A DNA stretch of 59,843 bases, taken from positions 1 to 59,843 of the forward strand of contig JAJRTS010000085.1 of the NCBI GenBank assembly GCA_024278175.1, written 5' to 3'. The notes beneath the pieces were generated by a model. It was not told the DNA's origin. It made no database searches and saw only the letters and a list, made by a program, of their open reading frames with translations. This document shows, piece by piece, positions 28,613-38,962 of this stretch. The DNA comes from Gemmatimonadales bacterium (lineage in GTDB: Bacteria; Gemmatimonadota; Glassbacteria; GWA2-58-10). Each line of letters opens with the position of its first letter. Position 1 is the stretch's first letter. The position numbers and the translations under genes were made by a program.

Positions 28613-29656
28613 TCAGTCTTTAACCGGGCTGAGTTCGCCGCGAAGGTTGCGCTGCATCATTTGCTTAACCGTATCCGGGTCATCCCCCCTGCCGAGCAGA
28701 AACTGTAACTTTACCAGTGCCGCTTCCGGGGTCATATCCGCCCCGCTGACCACTCCAAGAGCGAGCAGGCCGGCGCCGGTCTCGTAGCGCCCCATCGCCA
28801 CCGCACCCTCGCCGCACTGTGTCACGTTGACAATAACCAGTTCGCGCTCACGGATTCCATACTCGACAGCCTGCAGGAACTCCTTGTCCGTGGGGGCGTT
28901 GCCGGCCCCGAACGTTCTCAATACCACTCCCCTGACCCCGGTATCGAAAATCCTGCGCAGGATATCCGCTTTTATTCCCGGAAATAACTCGATCGTAACA
29001 ACTTTGTCCTCCAGCCGCTCGTGGACGTGCAACGCCCGCTCCGGCAGCGGACGAATCAGCTTGGCGTTCAACTCGATATGTGTGCCGACCCACCCCAGCG
29101 CTCCGTAGTTTGGCGAGGCGAAACCGTTATACGCGCTGGCGCTCACTTTCCGGGCCCTGTTGCCGCGCAGCAGCACGTCGTGGAACAGGATGCACACCTC
29201 GGGCACGGGCGCAAGAGCGCGGGCAGACGGCGCGGCAATCATCAGCGAGGTTACCAGGTTCTGCAGCGCATCGTTGCGCGGCTCGCTCAGGGGAATCTGC
29301 GAACCGGTGAGGATCACCGGCTTACCCAGGTTCTCCAGCAGGAACGAGAGGGCTGTGGCGGTAAAACTCATCGTGTCCGTGCCGTGCAGGATCACAAACC
29401 CCTCGAAGCCGGCGTAGTTGTCCCCGATAACCCTGGCGAGATCCAGCCAGTAGCCCGGGGTCATGTTCGAGGAATCGATCAGCGGCAGCGGGTACATTAC
29501 CGGCTCCACGTCCAGCGTGTCCAGTGCGGAAGTAAAACCGCTCAGCCGCTCCCAGGCGGCCGGCGCCAGCGGACTCTCCGGATTCGCCCCGTCGGAGGGA
29601 AGCATCCCCACCGTCCCTCCCGTGTAAATCAGCAAAACCTTGCCCGCGCCGCTCAT
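28613..29656 (-). CDS. ansA: Type I L-asparaginase
   Basis: A 347-residue cytosolic amidohydrolase converting asparagine to aspartate and ammonia. The first catalytic Thr is in IYTGGTVGM (T12 or T15 region) and the second in HGTDTMSFTATAL; TGSQIPLSEPRNDA is typical of type I enzymes. No signal peptide, matching type I rather than periplasmic type II. The ATG at 29656 is chosen because AGGAGTT lies 8 bases upstream and the protein then starts at the first family strand; the longer frame runs into a mobile-like element. That element begins at 29674, so the promoter of this gene must lie in or beyond it. Confidence 0.88.
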   Translation of the reverse strand: MSGAGKVLLIYTGGTVGMLPSDGANPESPLAPAAWERLSGFTSALDTLDVEPVMYPLPLIDSSNMTPGYWLDLARVIGDNYAGFEGFVILHGTDTMSFTATALSFLLENLGKPVILTGSQIPLSEPRNDALQNLVTSLMIAAPSARALAPVPEVCILFHDVLLRGNRARKVSASAYNGFASPNYGALGWVGTHIELNAKLIRPLPERALHVHERLEDKVVTIELFPGIKADILRRIFDTGVRGVVLRTFGAGNAPTDKEFLQAVEYGIRERELVIVNVTQCGEGAVAMGRYETGAGLLALGVVSGADMTPEAALVKLQFLLGRGDDPDTVKQMMQRNLRGELSPVKD

Positions 29657-29673
29657 GCGCTTCAACTCCTGAT

Positions 29674-30064
29674 TAGAGGTTATTTCAAAACCTAAGTTAT
29701 GCAAAAAAGCGAGAGAGTACTTCTACTTTTGAGGCCAAAAGTAGAGCAAAAGCCTTTTCCGGGCCGAACTCGCACAAACTTGTGCTTTTAAAAATCTGGG
29801 CGGTGTGCCATCGGAAAAACTCCACTCCCGTGTGCTTGGCACGCTGAAAGCGAATCGCACCCCGGACAATGTTTCTTCCGGCAGCTCCGGTGGGATCCGG
29901 GACAACTACACGCTACCCTTGCTGTGGCTCAGACATGCGGCCCGGGACTGCCCCGCCCCACCACAAAAAAACAAGCCCTGAGCTTCACGGGGTATCGACC
30001 AATATCGATTCCACTAACTCGATTGCCTTCAGCCAATTACTAAGAGGTTTTGAAATAACTTCTA
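29674..30064. mobile_element. MITE-like element with 20-bp terminal inverted repeats
   Basis: TAGAGGTTATTTCAAAACCT at 29674-29693 is repeated in inverted form at 30045-30064 with one mismatch. Both ends are flanked by TA, as expected for a TA target duplication of the IS630/Tc1 group. The 391 bases between carry no credible gene: the overlapping minus-strand frame lacks protein character. The element is therefore a candidate non-autonomous transposable element. The remaining gap to asnS (30065-30313) shows nothing else except the asnS ribosome site. Confidence 0.55.
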
Positions 30065-30313
30065 GTTTCATGTCGCCGCCTCCGGCGCGCCCTGAGTCCT
30101 CATCACGCCCCATAATAACACATTTAGTGCGGCCCGAACAATTTCAATCCCGTTTTTCTTCCCGTTTTCAAGCACAATTTGTTGCCGAGTCCATTCCAGC
30201 GGCTCTCCTGCGGGGCTTTTTTTTGCCGCGATGATCTGTTATCTTGCTCTCATGAAGAAGCCGCTCCCCCGCGGCTTAACCGGTTCAGCCCGCAAGCGAA
30301 GGAGTATTGCCAG

Positions 30314-31659
<1,346 letters not shown>

Positions 31660-31660
<1 letters not shown>

Positions 31661-32268
31661 TGAGCCAGAGCGGAAAACACAGCGGCAAAAATCCACCCGT
31701 TGTACGCAATCTCGACCGCCATGTGCCGATAGAGGTCTACTCCGCGCTGCCCAGGCTGCCGGTAACGGTTGTGCTCGATAACCTGCGCAGCGCGTTCAAC
31801 GTGGGGGCCGTTTTCCGCACGGCCGAGTGCGGACGCGTGGAGCAGCTTTATACCTGCGGCATCACGGCCCACCCACCGGACGACCAGCGCCTGGTGCGCA
31901 CCGCCATGGGGACCACGGAGTTCGTCCCCCACCGCCACCTGGAGTCAACCCGGGAGGCCGTGGACCTGGCCCGCAAGCGCAGGGCCCGGATAGTGGCGCT
32001 GGAGACCACGAACGTTTCCCGCTCCCTCTACGATCCCTGGCTAAAAGAACCGGTCTGCCTGCTGCTGGGTAACGAGGCCCTGGGCCTGGGCGACGACGTA
32101 CTGGCCCTGGCCGATGAGATAGTGGAAATCCCCCTGCTGGGCTACAAGAACAGCCTCAATGTGGCTGTGTCGTTCGGAGTAGTGCTGTTCGAGATACTAA
32201 GGCAGTGGGGAGAGCTGGATTTTTTGCCGCCCGCGGAGAACGGCGGATTGCCGGGCGACCGGAGTTAA
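31660..32268 (+). CDS. TrmH/SpoU-family RNA methyltransferase
   Basis: A 202-residue SPOUT enzyme that probably 2'-O-methylates tRNA or rRNA with S-adenosylmethionine. The three SpoU motifs are present: VLDNLRSAFNVGAVFRTAE, LLLGNEALGLG, and IPLLGYKNSLNVAVSFGVV, which form the trefoil-knot cofactor site. The GTG start overlaps the asnS stop by one base and has GGAG upstream; the longer frame inside asnS is an out-of-frame shadow. It lacks an extra N-terminal RNA-binding domain, as in the short TrmL/TrmH-like members. The exact target is unknown. Confidence 0.85.
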
Positions 32269-32307
32269 GCCGATGCGCTCACGGACCGCATCAGGAAGAA
32301 TAGCCTG

Positions 32308-33495
32308 TCAGGAATCATCCTCTACACTTGCGTCATCCTCCACACTCAACTCGTTATCCTCTTCTAAAGGAGCTATCGGCAACCCCCGCCGGGCACGCAG
32401 GTCCTCGATCTTGTCCAGCGGCCGCTCCAGCGCCCGCCTGCGGGTGGTTGTCAACTCTTCGTAACCTTTCTGCACCGCGCCGATCCGCTTGCCCAGCGAG
32501 TCGAACTTATCGATAAACATCCCCCACTGCTTCTTGAACATCCCAAGCAGCGAGATGATCTCGTTCGAGGTTTTCTCCAGCGCGAAATTATCCACCGCCT
32601 GCCGGATCACGGCCAGGATCGCATACAGGGTCAGGGGAGAACAGAATACCACCCTGCTCTTCAGCCCCTGGTCGAGGATGGAGCTGTCCTGCTCGTGGAT
32701 AAAGGCGTAGACCTGCTCATTGGGAATAAACAGCAGCACGTAGTCCACCGTATTCTGCTCGGGGTTGATATATTCCCGGGTGGTTATCTCCTTGATCCGG
32801 GCCTTGACGTCTTTCAGAAATTTTTTCGAGTACTCGGCCTTTTCCTGCTCAGAGTCCACCTCGATATACCTTATGTAATTATCCAGTGGGAACTTAACGT
32901 CCATGTTAAGCTTCAGATGATCCGGCAGCAGGAAGGTGAAGTCCGGCCTGGTGCCGATCCCCTCGATAGTTTTCTGCTTTTCGTAGTTGACGTTTTCGAT
33001 AAACCCGGCCATTCGCAGCACATCCTCGGCCATCCGCTCTCCCCACTGCCCCCTCGCTTTCGTGCTGCCCAGGGCTTCCCGCAAGGTACTGGTCGATTGA
33101 ATCAGGGCCGTGGTCTGCTCGCCCGTAATCTTTAACTGGTTCGTGATCTCGCCGAATTTTCGCTCCCTGTCCTTCTCGATCTCCTTAACCAGCTCGGACA
33201 CCTTCCTGAGTTCGGCGGTCATGTTTTGCAACTGTTGGTCGATCAGGCCCTTTTTGGAATCCAGTTCCTTTACTCCCAGTCCCTGCACGTTCCGCTGAGC
33301 GACCTCTATCGATTTCGACAACGCTTCGAGAGACATCTGGCCGAAACTGTCCCTGAGCTGAGATTCATTCCTGCGATAAACCTCGTCCACTATTTCTTCG
33401 GTTTTCTTGGCCTTAGAAATATTAATAAAAAAATTCACCAGGAATCCACACAGAAAGCCCGCCACGAAAACTCCCGGTATCAGCCAAATATCCAT
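32308..33495 (-). CDS. rmuC: RmuC-family protein
   Basis: A 395-residue protein with an N-terminal membrane anchor (about 3-25), a long coiled-coil (about 35-135) and the RmuC core: LREALGSTKARGQWGE, RPDFTFLLPD, MDVKFPLDNYIRYIE and DYVLLFIPNEQVYAFI. RmuC limits DNA rearrangements at inverted repeats and has a restriction-endonuclease-like core with the D-x-K of MDVKFP. The C-terminus is acidic. The ATG at 33495 follows AAGGAGC. It converges on the methyltransferase gene. Confidence 0.88.
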   Translation of the reverse strand: MDIWLIPGVFVAGFLCGFLVNFFINISKAKKTEEIVDEVYRRNESQLRDSFGQMSLEALSKSIEVAQRNVQGLGVKELDSKKGLIDQQLQNMTAELRKVSELVKEIEKDRERKFGEITNQLKITGEQTTALIQSTSTLREALGSTKARGQWGERMAEDVLRMAGFIENVNYEKQKTIEGIGTRPDFTFLLPDHLKLNMDVKFPLDNYIRYIEVDSEQEKAEYSKKFLKDVKARIKEITTREYINPEQNTVDYVLLFIPNEQVYAFIHEQDSSILDQGLKSRVVFCSPLTLYAILAVIRQAVDNFALEKTSNEIISLLGMFKKQWGMFIDKFDSLGKRIGAVQKGYEELTTTRRRALERPLDKIEDLRARRGLPIAPLEEDNELSVEDDASVEDDS

Positions 33496-33626
33496 ATTGC
33501 AGTGCTCCTTGCCATTTATACAATAATCCGGATTTTCCAAGCCATAAATGTATTTCTGTGCTATTGAGTCGCACGAAAATGCTTTAATGCTAAACTTTAA
33601 GCATACGCCGTATACGCCCTGTTATT

Positions 33627-35843
33627 TCAGTCGTTACTCTCAATCCACTCCAGCAGATTATCCGGCGTCAAATTCAGGTCGGAATAGATTTTACCGCTTC
33701 CGCTTTCGCCCCGGCCTTCGGCGGCCCCGGCCAGCACGGCCTGAAAACGCCTGACCCGCCCCAGCGCCCCCCGCTGGCCGCCATCGATTACCCGCCCGTA
33801 GAGCAGCGGCCGCGGTGCGACAAGCGCGGCCAGTTCCGGGATGTCACCGCGAGCCAGCACTGCCGGGATTACGTTACCCAGATCGACATCGCCGTGGGGA
33901 GCATCGAGCCGGCCCCAGTTCATCGCGCCGGGGTTCCACTGGCGGATATACTCCTCATGGGAGGAAACATTTACCGGCTGCATCTGCGAGCGGAAACTGC
34001 TCATGTACCCGTTGCACAGCACGCGGGCGATCCGCTTGTCGGCGGCGGCGGCCAGCAGCACGGCCGGGACCTCGTCGCCCAGGCCCACCAGGGTCAGGCC
34101 TTCGACCGTCAGGTCTTCCCTGCTCCCGATAAAATCCACCGTGCGGATCAGGTCGAACCCGCGCCGCCCTGCCAGCGGCTGGCCGAACAACACGCTATGC
34201 CAGGCAAAATGGTAGTTGTTGTCGCGATCCTTGCCGATCCGGCCCAGGGTTTCGCCCCGGCCCCTAAGGTCGACACTCAGCACGGCGTAGCCGCGTTCCA
34301 CCAGCGGCTCCACCAGGCCCGATTCCGCCACGGCGGCCTTACCTTTTGCGTCTACTATCACCACCGTGCGCAGCGGTCTTTTTGCTTGCCGGTCTGTAGG
34401 AAGCCAGAGCAGTCCGGGGATGTACTGGCCGATTTCGCTGAGGAAGTAGACTTTCTCCAGGCGGGCGTCAGCCAGTTCCTCGCTGCCCAACACCCTCGGC
34501 ATCAACCAATGCGACTCAGGGTCCGGGGCCGCGGTCAACTCCTGCACCAGCTCCAGCAGGCGCCGGCCACCGTAGCCTGTATCGGGTTTTTCGGGGATTA
34601 GCGTGTCGGCCATTTCGCGGGCCAGTTCAACCACGGTTTTCGCCGACTTCATCAGGCTGCCGTCCGGGTCGCAGAGCAGGCGCGGGTCGTCGGCCTTCAG
34701 CGGCACGATCTCGCCCTCGGCAATCGGCTCCCCGTGGCCCCTGCCGCTCAGGTAAAGGTCCATCCAACCGTACATTGCCTCGCGGAACGGCAGATAGTAG
34801 CCGTGGCTGAAGCCCTCGAACTGGTCGAAACGCGCCCGGCCCCCGGCCCCCTCCAGCGCGTACACGCTCTCGGCGAGCCGTCCGGCTATCCTGGCTCCGC
34901 TGATCGGGAAAATGTTGTCGGCCGTGCCCTGCATCATCAGCAGCGCCCTGGGCGCAATCAGCCCGGCGATCTCGAACCACTCCATTTTTCTGTACAGGCC
35001 CGGCAGGGCGGTACAGGTGCAATGGGGCCCGGAGTAGCGAATCCAGTTGTTGAAATGAAACACGTAACCCGCCACTGCGCTGGCGGCGAAACGCGTATCG
35101 GCCGCCGCGGTGAACAGGCTGTTCAGCCCGCCGCCGGAGTTGCCGGTAATCCCGATCCGCTGTGGGTCGACCTCGGGCAGGGTGAGCAGGTAATCATACG
35201 CCCGCATACTGTCCCACACCATCCAGCCGGCCACTGTCTGGCCCAGGGGCAGCAGCGCGAACCCGGCCTCGTGATGACTGTTGCCGGCCACGGCGCGCTC
35301 GCCGTGGCCGATCGCATCGTAGATCAGCACCACGTAGCCCATTTTCACCAGCTTGATACAGCGTGTCTGCAAACCCTCGCCTCTTTTGCCCAACTCCAGC
35401 CAATGGCCGATAGGACAAACAACGGCCGGGAGCTTGCCGTTGGTGTTTTTGGGCCTGTACAGGTTGGCCGTTACCGGGAAATCCGGGCGGCTGTAGAACA
35501 CCACGTTACTCATTGTGTAATCGCCCATGTCGTGGGTGGCCACGACGCGGGAATTGAGCGGGGTGCGCTCCGGAAGTTCGCTGAGGCCCAGCGCGGCCAG
35601 GAACTGCTTACGCACCACGGGCTTGCGCTCCATCCATTGGCGCGGATTGGCGGGAGGCGTCCAGCGCATGACATACTGGCTGGCATCCGTGAGCGATTTG
35701 GCCAGCGCTGGGGAGTTGGGCGTGACGTTGTAATCATCCAGAGCGTTGACCCACGGCGCAACCACCCAGCGGCCCGGATCGGCGGCCGGCAGGGCAGTGG
35801 AAACAGTCAACAGCGTTAACAGCACGAATTTTGAAATACGCAT
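33627..35843 (-). CDS. Exported tandem alpha/beta-hydrolase, second domain lacking its serine
   Basis: A 738-residue protein with signal peptide (1-20) and two hydrolase halves. First half: YRPKNTNGKLPAVVCPIGHW, VLIYDAIGHGER, nucleophile elbow GNSGGG (Ser236), and a late FEGFSHGYYLPF giving a likely His. Second half (from about 480): RTVVIVDAKGKA, AVLSVDLRGRGET, and the elbow VGLGDEV, where Gly stands for Ser, so this half is probably inactive. The architecture and the broken second elbow match the protein at 17562-19565, so they are paralogues. It lies 28 bases after the transglutaminase-like gene on the same strand, hence one operon. The ribosome site is weak. Probable esterase or deacetylase of an extracellular substrate. 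Confidence 0.75.
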   Translation of the reverse strand: MRISKFVLLTLLTVSTALPAADPGRWVVAPWVNALDDYNVTPNSPALAKSLTDASQYVMRWTPPANPRQWMERKPVVRKQFLAALGLSELPERTPLNSRVVATHDMGDYTMSNVVFYSRPDFPVTANLYRPKNTNGKLPAVVCPIGHWLELGKRGEGLQTRCIKLVKMGYVVLIYDAIGHGERAVAGNSHHEAGFALLPLGQTVAGWMVWDSMRAYDYLLTLPEVDPQRIGITGNSGGGLNSLFTAAADTRFAASAVAGYVFHFNNWIRYSGPHCTCTALPGLYRKMEWFEIAGLIAPRALLMMQGTADNIFPISGARIAGRLAESVYALEGAGGRARFDQFEGFSHGYYLPFREAMYGWMDLYLSGRGHGEPIAEGEIVPLKADDPRLLCDPDGSLMKSAKTVVELAREMADTLIPEKPDTGYGGRRLLELVQELTAAPDPESHWLMPRVLGSEELADARLEKVYFLSEIGQYIPGLLWLPTDRQAKRPLRTVVIVDAKGKAAVAESGLVEPLVERGYAVLSVDLRGRGETLGRIGKDRDNNYHFAWHSVLFGQPLAGRRGFDLIRTVDFIGSREDLTVEGLTLVGLGDEVPAVLLAAAADKRIARVLCNGYMSSFRSQMQPVNVSSHEEYIRQWNPGAMNWGRLDAPHGDVDLGNVIPAVLARGDIPELAALVAPRPLLYGRVIDGGQRGALGRVRRFQAVLAGAAEGRGESGSGKIYSDLNLTPDNLLEWIESND

Positions 35844-35871
35844 TTGTTAATTCACTTTGTTTAAGGACACT

Positions 35872-37821
35872 TCAGGGAGCAACCGCCTCGAATGTGAGTG
35901 ACTGATTGTAAATTTTCTGCTCAGGCACCTCGACCTCGTAGCCGCCGTTCTGCGCTCCCGGCGGAAAACTCCAGCTCACGGCCTGGTTGTTTCCGCGGCC
36001 ATCATGGTAGGCGTGCGTTATCCTGAGCTCCGAGGGAGCCGCCTGGTTACGGCGTTCCAGCGTGCTGAACTGGATGGTGTGGATACTGGCGTTATGCACG
36101 GACAGCTTGAAGCGCGTGTTGGCCCCCACCAGCGGCTGGCCGTCGATAACGTGGTTGAACCACAGGCCGTTCAGATCGCTCTGCTCGTGAGGAGTGTAGC
36201 GCTCCAGCTCCCGCCAGCTCGCTCCCCGGTTGTTGGAGATAAACAGGACAGCCTCCAGCTGGCTGAGCGGCTTATCCCCGGCCATCGAAACATTGAAACC
36301 GAGGCGGAACTGGTCGATCAGTCCATCTACACCGGGCTCAAAGCTGATCTCACCCGGGGCCAGCGGATCGACCAGGCTCAGAATGTGCTGCTCGTCGCCG
36401 CTAACGGTCAGGTTACTCAGTTCCTGGCCCGGAAGACTCTCCCCGGGCCGCCAGTAACAGTTTTGCAGCAGGGCGCGATGGTTGCCGGTGGAAAGCTGAA
36501 AACTATTGCCGCCCGGCTCCAGGCGCGGCAGGGCCATCGGCGAGAGTTCCGTCCAGGTTGATACTTTCAGTCCCTGCAAGCCCACCTTACCGCTGCCGCC
36601 GTTGTCCGTCCACTCGAACCGGACCAGGTAGGAGTAACGCCCCTGCACGTAGCGGGTCAGGTCGACCGCGAACGGCACCGCACCCAGCCACGAACTCTCC
36701 CAGGCCGTCCGCCAGCTTTTGCCGCCATCGAGCGAGACAGAGATAGCGTTGCGGTCCTGTTGTTCGATGCGCCAGAACCAGCCGCTGACCACCGCACCGT
36801 CCGTGTTGTCGTCGAAATTGGTCAGATTGTTCTGCAGCCCGGCAATCACCCACGGGCTGCGCACCGCTATCACTACCGACGAGCTCTGCCCGGCAGCAGA
36901 AGAGACCAGCGTGGGATAATCGTCGTCCGCACCGGTTGCAACGCCTGTCATGCCGGGATTTTCGCGGCGGAACGTTTCTGATCCGAGTTCCGGCTGGTAG
37001 ACAAACTCGGCGTTGCCGTAGGCGGCCGGAACAGTATCGGTCCAGGCCATCGAGTTAGGCCGCACCGGCCCGTTCAGCCAGTAATTGCGCCATCTCGTGC
37101 TCAGCGGGTTCATCAGGGATTCAGGGTCGATATAGAAGCGGCCCTTGCCCTGGGGACGGTAGTAGCAGGTTACTTTCTCGCCCGTGCGAAGCTCCAGACG
37201 CATCATGTGGGCCAGCGAGTAGCCGTGGTAGTCCGTCCAGCCCGGCGGATCGATAAACGCCTTCATCATCGCCTCGGGCGGGTCCCAGGGAAAAAACGGG
37301 TCGGGCCTTCGGCCCACGCGGGCGAACAGTTCGGGATTGGCCACCAGCTCGTCGAACGAGGCGAGATGCTCGTCATCGGGCAGGTACACGTAACCGAACA
37401 TGTCCGTATCGATATAGTTCCACTTATCGTCGAACCAGATCTCCGGGATCACGTGGCCCGTTCCGCCCCTCCTGCGCGCTTGCAGCCCGGCCAGGCTGTA
37501 GAGCGCACACATGGTCGAGCTGTTGTTGCCGCAGATGTTGTGGCCGTAGACCCCGATCATCTTCAGCGCATCGTAGACATACATCCCGCCCTCGCTGGGC
37601 CCGACAAAGTGGATCTGGTGCTTCATGCCGAACTCGTGCAGGGCCAGCGCCTTTTCGCGCTCGCCGCTGATCCCTTCGGTAACCTGTGAAACAATATCCT
37701 CCAGGCTCCAGCAAAACGGCTGGCTGCTGCCGGTGAGCTTGATCGAGAGCAGCTCGGCCCTTACGGCGCCCCCACTCAGCAGGCTTGCCACGATTAACAT
37801 CAATCCCGGGGAAACTCTCAT
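35872..37821 (-). CDS. Exported transglutaminase-like protein with beta-rich C-terminal region
   Basis: A 649-residue exported protein (signal peptide 1 to about 22). Residues about 85-145 show a transglutaminase-like Cys-His-Asp triad: C97 in HNICGNNSS, H123 in GHVIPEIW, and an Asp in NYIDTDMFG. The C-terminal 350 residues are beta-rich with strings such as ISVSLDGGKSWRTAW and LFISNNRGASWRELE, which resemble Asp-box loops of sialidase-like propellers, but the count is too low to claim a propeller. The ATG follows AGGAGG. It is first in an operon with a tandem hydrolase. Peptidase, transamidase or purely structural roles are all possible. Confidence 0.65.
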   Translation of the reverse strand: MRVSPGLMLIVASLLSGGAVRAELLSIKLTGSSQPFCWSLEDIVSQVTEGISGEREKALALHEFGMKHQIHFVGPSEGGMYVYDALKMIGVYGHNICGNNSSTMCALYSLAGLQARRRGGTGHVIPEIWFDDKWNYIDTDMFGYVYLPDDEHLASFDELVANPELFARVGRRPDPFFPWDPPEAMMKAFIDPPGWTDYHGYSLAHMMRLELRTGEKVTCYYRPQGKGRFYIDPESLMNPLSTRWRNYWLNGPVRPNSMAWTDTVPAAYGNAEFVYQPELGSETFRRENPGMTGVATGADDDYPTLVSSAAGQSSSVVIAVRSPWVIAGLQNNLTNFDDNTDGAVVSGWFWRIEQQDRNAISVSLDGGKSWRTAWESSWLGAVPFAVDLTRYVQGRYSYLVRFEWTDNGGSGKVGLQGLKVSTWTELSPMALPRLEPGGNSFQLSTGNHRALLQNCYWRPGESLPGQELSNLTVSGDEQHILSLVDPLAPGEISFEPGVDGLIDQFRLGFNVSMAGDKPLSQLEAVLFISNNRGASWRELERYTPHEQSDLNGLWFNHVIDGQPLVGANTRFKLSVHNASIHTIQFSTLERRNQAAPSELRITHAYHDGRGNNQAVSWSFPPGAQNGGYEVEVPEQKIYNQSLTFEAVAP

Positions 37822-38060
37822 TTGGATAACCTCCTAAAGATGCGCGAGCCGTTCAGCCCTTGAGCGTTCAGAATAAATGCATTGGGATAGAGATTAAGAT
37901 ATTGACAGCGGCAAGCGATGGAAAGGGAAAACTCAGCCAACCGGAGGATACTCACTCTACTTGAAAAATCATAATGATTCAGCTATGTTGTGCGGAGTGA
38001 GAAGTTCATCATGGGACTGGACTTCCTGCGATATCCGCCAATCGAACAAGGAGACAGTAA

Positions 38061-38924
38061 ATGAAGATCCGTAAGGCAGTAGTGCCCGCGGCGGGACTCG
38101 GGACCAGGTTCCTGCCGGTAACTAAGGCCCTGCCCAAAGAAATGATCCCGGTGGTGGACAAGCCGGCGATCCAGTACATCATCGAGGAAATAGTCGACAG
38201 CGGAATAGAAGATATCCTTGTTATCACCGGCCGCGGCAAACGGGCGATTGTCGAGCATTTCGACAAGTCGATCGAGTTGAACATGACGCTCAAGGAAAAA
38301 GGCGAGGAAGCCGTACTGAAAACCCTGGAGCGTATCGAGCAGCTTGCGGACATCCACTACCTCCAGCAGAAAGAGTCGCTGGGCACGGGCCATGCGGTGC
38401 TCAAAGCGGCCAACCATATCGGCAACGAGCCTTTCGCCGTGCTGTTCGGCGACGATCTGTTCATGGGCAGGAAACCGGCGCTGCGCGAGTTGATCGGCAC
38501 GTTCGAGAAGTACAACAGCTCAGTGCTGGGGGTTTCGCAGGTGCCGCAGAACAAGGTCAGCTCCTACGGTATTATCAAGGGCAAACCGATCAACGGCGAG
38601 TACATCGTCGAGGGCCTGGTGGAAAAGCCCACGCCCGATAAAGCTCCGAGCGACATGGCCCTGTGCGGACGGATGATTTTCACTCCCGATATATTCGATT
38701 ACCTGCGCAAGACGGGAATCAACGAAAAGTACAAGGAAATTCTGCTCACCGACGCGATCCTTGAAATGGCGCAGGAGCGGGTGGTCTATGCCCATGTGCT
38801 GAAAAATAAATGGCATACCGTGGGCGACAAGCTCTCATTCGTCAAGGCGACTATCGAATTGGCCCTGACCCAGAAAGACCTGAGGGCTGGCGTGATCGAA
38901 TTCCTCAAGGAACTGAAGATCTGA
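38061..38924 (+). CDS. galU: UTP--glucose-1-phosphate uridylyltransferase
   Basis: A 287-residue nucleotidyltransferase that makes UDP-glucose. The N-terminal signature AAGLGTRFLPVTKALPKEM and the catalytic VDKPAIQYI, then QQKESLGTGHAV, LFGDD and EKPTP are all present, as is the late KNKWHTVGDKLSF. Length is normal. The ATG follows AAGGAGA. UDP-glucose here would supply cell envelope polysaccharide and UDP-glucuronate routes. The next two genes follow on the same strand at 38 and 23 bases. Confidence 0.95.
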   Translation: MKIRKAVVPAAGLGTRFLPVTKALPKEMIPVVDKPAIQYIIEEIVDSGIEDILVITGRGKRAIVEHFDKSIELNMTLKEKGEEAVLKTLERIEQLADIHYLQQKESLGTGHAVLKAANHIGNEPFAVLFGDDLFMGRKPALRELIGTFEKYNSSVLGVSQVPQNKVSSYGIIKGKPINGEYIVEGLVEKPTPDKAPSDMALCGRMIFTPDIFDYLRKTGINEKYKEILLTDAILEMAQERVVYAHVLKNKWHTVGDKLSFVKATIELALTQKDLRAGVIEFLKELKI

Positions 38925-38962
38925 CCCCCCCGGCAGCCCTTGCTGCGGAGTTTGCCTGACCA

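Noticed and set aside
29723-29905. Short minus-strand frame inside the MITE-like element
   Set aside because: No ribosome site or recognisable domain; its sequence fits repeated non-coding DNA.
32308-37821. A defence island in the RmuC to transglutaminase region
   Set aside because: RmuC is a housekeeping gene, and the others are exported enzymes; no nuclease, helicase, reverse transcriptase or toxin-antitoxin pair is present.
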